Source: Nitrospira sp. (GTDB taxonomy: Bacteria > Nitrospirota > JACRHL01). Taken from it: 11,171 nucleotides of DNA. The translations under genes and the position numbers were made by a program. The DNA lies in NCBI GenBank assembly GCA_026994095.1, contig JALWRU010000472.1, forward strand, positions 1 through 11,171, read 5' to 3'. Shown piece after piece: positions 1-5,183 of this stretch. How positions within the stretch are numbered: position 1 is the first letter of the stretch; every line of letters starts with the position of its first letter. Under the pieces are notes generated by a model, which saw only the letters and a program-made list of their open reading frames with translations, was not told the origin of the DNA and did not search any database.

Positions 1-1793
1 CCAACGCCGGTAACAACGCTACTGCCAACGCAGGCAATGCCGCCAACGCCAGTAATAACGGCAGCACCGGTACCGGCAATGCAGGGACTACCGCTGCCAA
101 CGCCGGTATCAACAGCAAAGCGGCGCTCAACCTGTTTGCGCCGCCCACCTCCACCCCCGCCTCTATCCGGGTCATGTCCATGAGCGACAACCCGGCGGAG
201 GCCACCGAGTTGGCAGTGATCACCCTCTCCGACGCGGGCTCCAGCATCTCCGGCATGTACCTGTCGCCAGCCGCCTCTGCCACCGATACCGCCGTGCTGG
301 CCACAGTCGGTGACGGTCGTCCCGAGCCGATCGACTGGCTGGTCGGACGTCGTCCGTGGGTATGGCAGAACGGCAAAACCGTGGTCACCCTGTTTGACGT
401 AACCCAGCCGGACGCGGCCCAGCAGACCTACGAAGTGGTGATGGAGGGCCATCAGGTGGCCAGCCGCATGGTCAATGACGTGCTCTATCTGGTCACCCGC
501 TACAGCCCCTATGTGCCGAAGTTGATCGGCTGGCCCCAGGACGAGGCCACCGCTGACAGTAACCGGGCGCTGATTGAGAACACCCCGCTGGCCGACCTGC
601 TGCCCAGTATGACCATCAACGGCGGCGATCCGGTGCCCATGTTGTCGACAGCCAACTGCTTTTTGCCGGTGGGTGACGACGACGCCAACGCCTTGGGATA
701 CCCCACCCTGATGACGATTACCGCCATCCCGGTCAACAACCCGGCAGCCACCAAAACCACCTGCGTGGGGGGTGACAGCACCGGTGCCTACGCCTCCACC
801 AACGCGCTCTACCTGACCGGCGGCTATCAGGACACCACCATCCACAAACTGGCCCTGACCAACGGCACCACCGTCTATCGCGGCTCCACACTGGTACCGG
901 GCTGGCTGGGCTGGCGCAACCCGAGCTACCGTCTGGGCGAGCAGGACGGCAACTTGCGACTGGTCACCACCCAGCGCAACTTTGGCACCCCCAACGGTGG
1001 CTTTCGCCACACCCTCACGGTACTCCGGGAGTCCCCCAACGACCCGTCCCAGTTGGAGACCATCGCCATCCTGCCCAACAAGGAGCAACCGGCCCCCATC
1101 GGTAAACCGGGTGAAGACCTGTTTGCCGTGCGTTTTACCGCCACACGGGCCTATGCGGTTACCTTCCGGCGGGTGGACCCGCTCTACGTCATCGACCTGA
1201 CCGATCCAGCCGCGCCCGCCATCGCCGGGGAATTACAGGTGCCCGGATTCTCGGACTATCTGCTGCCCATTGGTGACGATCTGTTGCTGGGGGTCGGCCA
1301 CGACGCCTCCATCGACCCGGACCGGCCCTCCCTGCCTCGCGGGGTGCAGGTATCGCTGTTTGACGTGATGAACGCCAACGATCCACTGCTGATCGACAGC
1401 ACCGTGATCGGCCTGCGCGGCAGCCACACCCCGGTCAGCGGCAATCCCCACGCCCTGGCCCACCTGACCGACCCGGCCACCGGTATCACCCGCATCACCG
1501 TGCCGGTATCGGTCCACGACCGCAGCGCTGGCGACCCGGCCAACCAGTTCGGGGTCTACCCCTGGACCCACACCGGCCTCTATCTGTTTGAGGTGCAGGA
1601 CGGCACCGCCCCCAGCCTGACCAACGTGGGAACGGTAGTGGCGGAGCAGGTCTCCAACACCACCTCCTGGCCGCTGCACGGGGTCTATGAAGACCGGGCG
1701 GTGATTCAGGGCAACGCGGTTCACTATGCCCACCATCGGCAGGTCTGGTCCGCCCCCTGGGCCGCACCGGATCAGGTGGTCGGGCCGCAGTAA
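1..1793 (+). CDS. Secreted beta-propeller domain protein (5' partial)
   Basis: The reading frame is open from the first bases and ends with TAA at 1791-1793, so this is the C-terminal 596 residues of a longer protein. The ATG codons at 168 and 174 are internal: the same frame upstream encodes an Asn/Ala/Gly/Thr-rich linker (positions 3-116). After it come repeated beta-strand blocks typical of the large secreted 'C-terminal beta-propeller distantly related to WD-40' family (Pfam Beta_propel, from memory). Hallmarks are 'SRMVNDVLYLVTRYSPYVP' (about 459-515), 'LFAVRFTATRAYAVTFRRVDP' split around 1120-1180, 'PLYVIDLTDPAAPAI' and 'GFSDYLLPIGDDLLLGVG' (1246-1299). Signal peptide and N-terminal domain lie outside the window. 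Family members are exported, and their ligand or function is generally unknown. No obvious terminator follows. The next gene has its own promoter, so the two are probably separate transcripts. The family call is firm and the role is open. Confidence 0.88.
   Translation, partial: NAGNNATANAGNAANASNNGSTGTGNAGTTAANAGINSKAALNLFAPPTSTPASIRVMSMSDNPAEATELAVITLSDAGSSISGMYLSPAASATDTAVLATVGDGRPEPIDWLVGRRPWVWQNGKTVVTLFDVTQPDAAQQTYEVVMEGHQVASRMVNDVLYLVTRYSPYVPKLIGWPQDEATADSNRALIENTPLADLLPSMTINGGDPVPMLSTANCFLPVGDDDANALGYPTLMTITAIPVNNPAATKTTCVGGDSTGAYASTNALYLTGGYQDTTIHKLALTNGTTVYRGSTLVPGWLGWRNPSYRLGEQDGNLRLVTTQRNFGTPNGGFRHTLTVLRESPNDPSQLETIAILPNKEQPAPIGKPGEDLFAVRFTATRAYAVTFRRVDPLYVIDLTDPAAPAIAGELQVPGFSDYLLPIGDDLLLGVGHDASIDPDRPSLPRGVQVSLFDVMNANDPLLIDSTVIGLRGSHTPVSGNPHALAHLTDPATGITRITVPVSVHDRSAGDPANQFGVYPWTHTGLYLFEVQDGTAPSLTNVGTVVAEQVSNTTSWPLHGVYEDRAVIQGNAVHYAHHRQVWSAPWAAPDQVVGPQ
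3..116 (+). repeat. Degenerate Asn-Ala-Gly coding repeat (linker)
   Basis: A low-complexity stretch inside the beta-propeller gene is built from degenerate units such as GCCAACGCCGGTAACAAC and GCAGGCAATGCCGCCAACG. The translated pattern is N-A-G-N, A-N-A-G, N-A-A-N and so on, with Ser/Thr variants. It looks like a flexible linker between an upstream domain outside the window and the propeller. It begins at or before the window edge, so its true length is unknown. Confidence 0.7.
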
Positions 1794-1820
1794 GAACGAC
1801 GCAAGCGGGCTGTCGGCCCC

Positions 1821-1849
1821 TCGACAAAAGTAATAACATGCGTTATAAC
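1821..1849 (+). promoter_or_regulatory. Promoter and operator-like dyad of the toxin-antitoxin operon
   Basis: A sigma70-type promoter is readable: -35 TCGACA at 1821-1826, a 17-bp spacer, and -10 TATAAC at 1844-1849, each five of six matches to consensus. An inverted repeat lies over the -10: GTAATAAC (1830-1837), 4 bp ATGC, then GTTATAAC (1842-1849), with seven of eight positions paired. Its place suits autorepression by the AbrB-type antitoxin encoded just downstream, as is usual for type II modules. The promoter match is directly visible; the repressor assignment is inference. Confidence 0.65.
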
Positions 1850-1869
1850 TTTGTAAGAGGTACCTGATC

Positions 1870-2097
1870 ATGATTCGTCTTAAAATCCGCAAGGTGGGAA
1901 ATTCGCTGGGACTGGTGCTGCCCAAGGAGGCAGCCAACCGCATGAGCGTCACCGACGGCGATCCGGTCTTTTTGACTGAAGCGCCAGATGGTAGTTACAC
2001 CCTCACCCCCTACGATCCGGAATTCGATCAACAGATGGAGATCGCTGAAGAGGGCATGCGCCAATACCGCAACACCCTCCGCACCCTGTCCAAATGA
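1870..2097 (+). CDS. AbrB/MazE-fold antitoxin of a Doc-type TA module
   Basis: This 75-residue protein opens with 'MIRLKIRKVGNSLGLVLPKE', the swapped-hairpin AbrB/MazE/SpoVT DNA-binding signature (the G-N-S-x-G-x-x-L-P core), over about residues 1-45. The acidic, helical tail (about 50-75) is where antitoxins of this class usually wrap their toxin. The ATG at 1870 follows AAGAGG (1855-1860). The stop TGA overlaps the ATG of the downstream doc gene by 4 bp (ATGA, 2094-2097), which implies translational coupling, antitoxin first. It probably neutralises the toxin and represses the operon at the dyad over the -10. It is not Phd-like, the classical partner of P1 Doc; AbrB-type partners for Doc are common in chromosomal modules. 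Confidence 0.88.
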   Translation: MIRLKIRKVGNSLGLVLPKEAANRMSVTDGDPVFLTEAPDGSYTLTPYDPEFDQQMEIAEEGMRQYRNTLRTLSK

Positions 2098-2471
2098 GCA
2101 CCGTCATCTGGGTGCCCCAGCCGGTGGTGCTGGCCATCCACGGACATCTGTTGGCCGAGCATGGCGGTGCCCAAGGGGTACGCGATGTGGGGCTGCTGGA
2201 GTCTGCGCTGGCGCGCCCTGAACAACTGAACGCCTACGGCACCCCAGATCTGTTTGATCTGGCCGCTTCCTATACCATCGGGCTGGTTAAAAATCACCCG
2301 TTTGTGGATGGCAACAAACGCACCGGTTTCATGGTGGGGTATGTATTTTTGGGGCGCAACGGCCACCGTTTGATGGCCGATGAGGCAGCGACCACCCAGA
2401 CCGTGCTGGCAGTAGCCGCCGGAGAGATTGACGAGAACTCCTATGCCAACTGGTTGCGGCGGCATTGCTGA
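2094..2471 (+). CDS. doc: Death-on-curing (Doc) family toxin, Fic fold
   Basis: This 125-residue protein is the usual size for Doc. The Fic active-site motif reads H-P-F-V-D-G-N-K-R at residues 68-76, matching the Doc form HxFx(D/N)(A/G)NKR. In Doc the Lys replaces a Gly of AMPylating Fic proteins, and P1 Doc uses this site to phosphorylate EF-Tu and stop translation. The N-terminal 'RDVGLLESALARP' (about residues 30-42) and the 'A..Y..GL' helix before the motif are also characteristic of Doc. The catalytic residues look intact, so the toxin is probably active. It is cotranscribed with, and overlaps by 4 bp, the upstream AbrB-type antitoxin. The module may be chromosomal or part of a mobile segment; no integrase or IS is visible nearby. 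Confidence 0.92.
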   Translation: MSTVIWVPQPVVLAIHGHLLAEHGGAQGVRDVGLLESALARPEQLNAYGTPDLFDLAASYTIGLVKNHPFVDGNKRTGFMVGYVFLGRNGHRLMADEAATTQTVLAVAAGEIDENSYANWLRRHC

Positions 2472-2561
2472 TCCCTGCACTTCACCCGCTCCCCCCTCCA
2501 CACCGACAAGACCCGTAACGGTTCGCCTGTTGCGACCGTCTCTTGATGGGGTAGAACGATC

Positions 2562-2798
2562 GTGGGTTCTATTGTTCGATATCTGCTGACCGGAAACAGG
2601 GCGGTGATGCTGGGGCTGACGCTGGGCGGCTGGCTGACCATGCAGGTGGCCAGTTGTGACCGCCAGCCGACCAGCCTTCAGGATGAACCGCCTCAGGCGG
2701 CAATCCCCGCTTTACCCCTGGATCAAGGGGCCCTGAACCCGGACAATCTGCGCGCCCTGCAAAAGCTGCTGACCGACCCGGACTACAACTCCCCCTGA
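2562..2798 (+). CDS. Small predicted lipoprotein, unknown function
   Basis: I do not recognise this 78-residue protein. The N-terminus has basic residues (R6, R13), a hydrophobic stretch (about 15-30) and a lipobox V-A-S-C ending at Cys32, so lipidation and cleavage before Cys32 are likely. Asp follows the Cys; in E. coli Asp at +2 keeps lipoproteins in the inner membrane. The mature part is short (about 47 residues), with a Pro-rich segment and a Leu-rich helix near the end ('NLRALQKLLTD'). The start chosen is GTG at 2562 with a GGGG-type ribosome-binding site at 2548-2551; ATG at 2607 would leave no basic n-region. It converges on the mer operon 22 bp further on. It might be a cytochrome-biogenesis or entericidin-like small lipoprotein, but nothing proves this. 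Confidence 0.55.
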   Translation: MGSIVRYLLTGNRAVMLGLTLGGWLTMQVASCDRQPTSLQDEPPQAAIPALPLDQGALNPDNLRALQKLLTDPDYNSP

Positions 2799-2820
2799 CA
2801 GCCCCTGTCGAGACGGTTGC

Positions 2821-3288
2821 TCAGGTCCCTGCCTGACCGTCCAGCCAGGCCTTCTCCAACGCCCGCACCTCCCCCAGACAGCACCGCCCGGAAGGGTTTT
2901 TATGCAGACAGTCGCAGGCGCTGGTCCCCATCCATCCGGCGATGCGCTCACTGGCGCGGGTGACCCCGGCAGACTGCTCCTCGATGGTGGTGCGGGTCAT
3001 GTCAAAGCAGTAACAGACCGGGATCGGCGGGGTCTGGTGTTTGCACCCCACCCGCACCGTGAGCGCGTCTTCGCCGATGCTGGCCTGCCCCGGCATAAAA
3101 TAGACCACTGCACAGCCGACGGTACGGCAAAAAAAGTACCCCTCAAGGGTCGGTGGCTGGTGCTCAGGATGTACCAGAGCCGACAGGGTCTCGGCGGCGA
3201 CGGTTCGCCCGGTGTGGCCACAATCGGGGCACGGCTGCGGGGCAGTAGGTCGCTCCGTGGCACAACAGTCGTGATCGGAGGCGCTCAC
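2821..3288 (-). CDS. CopZ-like [2Fe-2S]/zinc metallochaperone of the mer operon
   Basis: The frame encodes 155 residues from GTG (3288-3286), which overlaps the merF stop by 4 bp (GTGA), so it is translationally coupled. Its layout matches the N-terminal domain of Archaeoglobus CopZ and the bacterial 'iron-sulfur metallochaperone' proteins often found beside mer genes. C20-P-D-C23 with C54 and C59 would form a zinc site. 'VCYCF' (C92, C94) plus C125, C127 and 'CCLGEV' (C136, C137) supply the [2Fe-2S] region. A vicinal Cys pair (C8, C9) lies at the N-terminus. Unlike A. fulgidus CopZ there is no C-terminal HMA (GMTCxxC) domain. The likely role is to receive or sequester the metal ion imported by MerT/MerF in the cytoplasm; this is inferred from context. 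No strong terminator with a U-run follows; the gene end lies inside a weak bulged hairpin (2812-2841). Confidence 0.82.
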   Translation of the reverse strand: MSASDHDCCATERPTAPQPCPDCGHTGRTVAAETLSALVHPEHQPPTLEGYFFCRTVGCAVVYFMPGQASIGEDALTVRVGCKHQTPPIPVCYCFDMTRTTIEEQSAGVTRASERIAGWMGTSACDCLHKNPSGRCCLGEVRALEKAWLDGQAGT

Positions 3289-3488
3289 GACCGGCCCCTC
3301 CTCAATACCGCCACCAGGGTCACGATCACAAACAATACCAATGCGGGCAGCAGTACATAGTCCAGCCAGCCCAGCCAGGCGGACAGCCCCACCGCACCCA
3401 ACAGCACCACCAGCAGCGGGGTAAAGCAGCACAACGCCGCGATGGTGGTACCGGCAAGGCCGATGCCCAACAGCCGTTGATTGTTCAC
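3285..3488 (-). CDS. merF: Mercuric ion transporter MerF (short form)
   Basis: This 67-residue inner-membrane protein has two hydrophobic helices and the MerF/MerT signature 'ALCCFTPLLVVLLGAVGLSA', with the vicinal pair C20-C21 in helix 1 that accepts Hg(II). 'WLDYVLLPAL' in helix 2 also matches MerF. The start is GTG at 3488, after AGGAGG with 6-bp spacing; this ribosome-binding site overlaps the merP stop. The best-known MerF (about 81 residues, from memory) has a second vicinal Cys pair near its C-terminus on the cytoplasmic side. This protein stops shortly after 'LRRGRS' and lacks that pair. The next gene overlaps by 4 bp and starts with a Cys-Cys near its own N-terminus. MerF moves Hg(II), or possibly another soft metal, across the inner membrane. 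Confidence 0.88.
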   Translation of the reverse strand: MNNQRLLGIGLAGTTIAALCCFTPLLVVLLGAVGLSAWLGWLDYVLLPALVLFVIVTLVAVLRRGRS

Positions 3489-3498
3489 AGCACGCCTC

Positions 3499-3795
3499 CT
3501 ACTTCATCAGACGGGAGGGGTACCCGGCGTGGGCGGTTGCGGTGGTCAGCGCAGCCACATCGGTGCGGGTGTCATCGAACACCACCACCGCCCGCCGCCG
3601 GAACAGCGACACCTTGACCCGCTTGACCCCCGCCACCCGGCGCAGTGCCGTCCGCACCGTAAACGGGCAGGTAAAGCAGGTCATGCGCTCGACCCGCAAA
3701 CGGACCGTCTGGTCGGCCGCCCACGCCGTCTGTAGCGGCAGGCATACCGCCCCCGTCAGCACGCCCACCAGCATAAATCGGACACTTCGTTTCAT
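3499..3795 (-). CDS. merP: Periplasmic mercuric ion-binding protein MerP
   Basis: This 98-residue protein has a signal peptide (basic MKR, hydrophobic core, predicted cleavage after TAWA at residue 26) and one HMA domain. The metal site is 'RMTCFTCPFTV' with C40 and C43; the usual Gly before Met is Arg here. 'VVFDD' and the terminal 'AHAGYPS' are typical of MerP. The protein would pick up Hg(II) in the periplasm and pass it to the cysteine pair of MerT. The ATG at 3795 overlaps the merT stop by 4 bp (ATGA) and is preceded by GGCGGG. merF starts 10 bp after the stop. A run of Arg/Lys in the HMA domain (RRVAGVKRVKV, FRRR) makes it more basic than well-known MerP proteins, so binding of another soft metal cannot be excluded. 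Confidence 0.9.
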   Translation of the reverse strand: MKRSVRFMLVGVLTGAVCLPLQTAWAADQTVRLRVERMTCFTCPFTVRTALRRVAGVKRVKVSLFRRRAVVVFDDTRTDVAALTTATAHAGYPSRLMK

Positions 3796-4193
3796 TGCGA
3801 ACCCGCCATAAACATGGGCACCAGATCCGGCACCAGCAGTACGGCCAGCAACAGCAGGGTCGCCCCCCACAAGGCCGCTTTAACCAGATGGCTGGAGATC
3901 GGCACCGTGCAATTGCCATCCGCCTCGCAGCCCTCCGCAGCGGGTCGGTAGACCTGCCAGAATCCGGCCAGTAGCAGCCCCCCGGTCGCCACCATAAAAT
4001 AGGGTTGGTACGGCCCCAGCCCAGTAATGGCGCTCATCCACGCGCCTCCCAGCCCCAGACTGACCAGCACAAACGGCAACAGGCAGCAGGAAGAGGCCGC
4101 CAACGCGCCCAGCACACTGCCGGTGGCCAGCCAACCAGCGGAAGTCCGGCCCTTGCGGGTGTCAGCAGAAACGGGCGACGATTGACGGGTCAT
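3792..4193 (-). CDS. merT: Mercuric ion transporter MerT
   Basis: This 133-residue inner-membrane protein is slightly longer than the 116-residue Tn501 MerT because of an N-terminal extension. Helix 1 carries 'ASSCCLLPFVLVSLGLGGAW' with the vicinal pair C36-C37. The cytoplasmic loop after 'VYRPA' carries C89 and C95, with the same 6-residue spacing as C76/C82 of Tn501 MerT, and helix 3 follows at about 105-128. All four functional cysteines are present. The ATG at 4193 follows GGAG at good distance; the in-frame GTG at 4205 overlaps that ribosome-binding site and is unlikely. It is first in the merT-merP-merF-copZ-like operon, transcribed divergently from merR. It takes Hg(II) from MerP and moves it to the cytoplasm, normally for MerA, which is not encoded here. 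Confidence 0.93.
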   Translation of the reverse strand: MTRQSSPVSADTRKGRTSAGWLATGSVLGALAASSCCLLPFVLVSLGLGGAWMSAITGLGPYQPYFMVATGGLLLAGFWQVYRPAAEGCEADGNCTVPISSHLVKAALWGATLLLLAVLLVPDLVPMFMAGSQ

Positions 4194-4230
4194 TGAACTC
4201 CTCACGGTTGATCTTCAGAACAGCGCAGGG

Positions 4231-4263
4231 ATAGTATGGACCCTATACTAACTATAGACTCAA
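4231..4263 (-). promoter_or_regulatory. MerR-controlled merT promoter/operator
   Basis: Reading on the minus strand, a -35 TTGAGT (4263-4258) and a -10 CATACT (4238-4233) are separated by 19 bp, the long spacer typical of promoters activated by MerR-family proteins through DNA untwisting. The spacer holds an inverted repeat, CTATA (4257-4253), 5 bp, TATAG (4247-4243). From memory this resembles the PbrR/ZntR-type operator core (TTGACTCTATAGT...) more than the classical mer operator with two GTAC half-sites. A + strand TATACT (4244-4249) could serve as the -10 of the divergent merR, so MerR probably represses itself from the same site. Confidence 0.8.
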
Positions 4264-4277
4264 GCGGCAGGGTGTAA

Positions 4278-4694
4278 ATGACATCAACCGGTGTGTGCTC
4301 CATGACCATTGGTACGCTGTCCCGTCGTACCGGCTGCAAGGTGGTGACGATACGGTACTACGAGCGCATCGGCATGCTGCCCGCGCCGCCCCGTAGTGAA
4401 GGGGGGTACCGCCTCTATGATGACGACCATCTGAAGCGGCTACAGTTCATCCGCCGCTGCCGGGCGCTGGGGTTTACGCTGGCGCAGGTACGGGGCCTGC
4501 TGGAACTGGTAGATACGGGTGCCTATACCTGCGGCGAGGTCCAGGCGATCACACTGGCGCATCTACAGGAGGTGCGCGCCAAAATTGCCGATCTGCAACA
4601 GCTTGAACAGGTGCTGGAGGGGATGGCCTCCCAGTGTGACGGTGGCACCCTGCCCGACTGCCCGATTGTGGAGGTGTTGTCGAGCGAGCGTTAA
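4278..4694 (+). CDS. merR: MerR-family metal-responsive regulator (probably Hg(II) MerR)
   Basis: This 138-residue protein has an N-terminal winged HTH ('IGTLSRRTGCKVVTIRYYERIGMLP', about residues 11-35) and a long dimerisation helix (about 88-118). The three metal-site cysteines are C85, C120 and C128. The C85-C120 distance of 35 equals C82-C117 in Tn501 MerR. The metal loop C120-DGGTLPD-C128 is one residue shorter than the Tn501 C117-C126 loop and equals the CueR loop spacing. CueR, however, has Ser where C85 stands, so the Cys favours a divalent ion such as Hg, Zn, Cd or Pb. The ATG at 4278 follows GCAGGG; ATG at 4302 has no ribosome-binding site. Divergent merTPF makes Hg(II) the best guess. 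The stop lies only 12 bp from the stop of the convergent membrane-protein gene. Confidence 0.88.
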   Translation: MTSTGVCSMTIGTLSRRTGCKVVTIRYYERIGMLPAPPRSEGGYRLYDDDHLKRLQFIRRCRALGFTLAQVRGLLELVDTGAYTCGEVQAITLAHLQEVRAKIADLQQLEQVLEGMASQCDGGTLPDCPIVEVLSSER

Positions 4695-4706
4695 TCGATC
4701 ACCGGG

Positions 4707-5129
4707 TTAGCGCCGGTTGTGGGCGTTGACGATCACCAGTGCGGCCACCGCTCCCCAGATGGCGTTGAAGAACACCACCAGCAGCGGGGTCATGGCCCCC
4801 AACTCCAGCCCCAGCCACCCTTTACCCGCCTTGAACGGGAACACCACCAGCAGTTGTATCAGGGTCGGACCGGCGCTTAACAATAACCCTTTCATCAGCG
4901 GGCGGCGGGTGGCGATGGGCAGTAAAAACAGCACCCCCCAGATGCCACCCCAGACGATACGCGGGTAGAGCCAGCCCGCCGACAGGGTGGGCGATATGGC
5001 CACCCCCAGCGCGCCGTTTACACCCAGCCCGCACAGCCACACGGCCAGGCTGTTGGCCAACGCCCCGGCGGCCCCGGCAGCAAAGACGATGGCCAGCCGA
5101 CCCAACAGGTTTTCACGCGGATCGGTCAT
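4707..5129 (-). CDS. Four-helix integral membrane protein, unknown function
   Basis: The 140-residue protein is very hydrophobic, with likely membrane segments at about 11-33, 54-72, 80-98 and 108-134. Conserved-looking blocks are 'YPRIVWGGIWGVLFLLP', 'GPTLIQLLVVFP' and 'KAGKGWLGLELG', which I recall from unnamed proteobacterial membrane proteins without an assigned role. The tail is basic (AHNRR). The ATG at 5129 has only a weak upstream ribosome-binding site. It lies 54 bp downstream of the peroxidase gene on the same strand, so it may be read through from that transcript, and it converges on merR with only 12 bp between stop codons. It lacks Mer-type cysteine pairs (its single Cys is C33), so membership of the metal operon is unlikely. 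Confidence 0.75.
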   Translation of the reverse strand: MTDPRENLLGRLAIVFAAGAAGALANSLAVWLCGLGVNGALGVAISPTLSAGWLYPRIVWGGIWGVLFLLPIATRRPLMKGLLLSAGPTLIQLLVVFPFKAGKGWLGLELGAMTPLLVVFFNAIWGAVAALVIVNAHNRR

Positions 5130-5183
5130 CGACTGGCCATCGTCTTGGTCACGGGTTTACCCCCCCAATGAAGTACGCAGCGG

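Noticed and set aside
3..116. Repeat tract as CRISPR or intergenic repeat
   Set aside because: The units are degenerate, without spacers, and stay in frame with the downstream protein; it is a coding low-complexity linker.
1233..1952. 239-codon minus-strand open frame antisense to the beta-propeller gene
   Set aside because: Its product has no recognisable domain, and the opposite strand encodes a clear protein family; high GC gives long shadow frames.
2518..2539. Bulged hairpin after the doc gene as a rho-independent terminator
   Set aside because: The stem is about 8 bp with a bulged T and no T-run follows, so it is too weak to call.
2812..2841. Hairpin at the end of the mer operon as terminator
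   Set aside because: Two 5-bp stems with an asymmetric bulge, overlapping the coding end and without a U-run on the minus-strand transcript.
2902..3360. 152-codon + strand frame opposite the CopZ-like gene
   Set aside because: The minus strand shows conserved cysteine motifs and translational coupling to merF; the + frame shows nothing recognisable.
4194..4277. Classical GTAC-N4-GTAC mer operator
   Set aside because: Searched for by eye and not found; the dyad present is CTATA-N5-TATAG.
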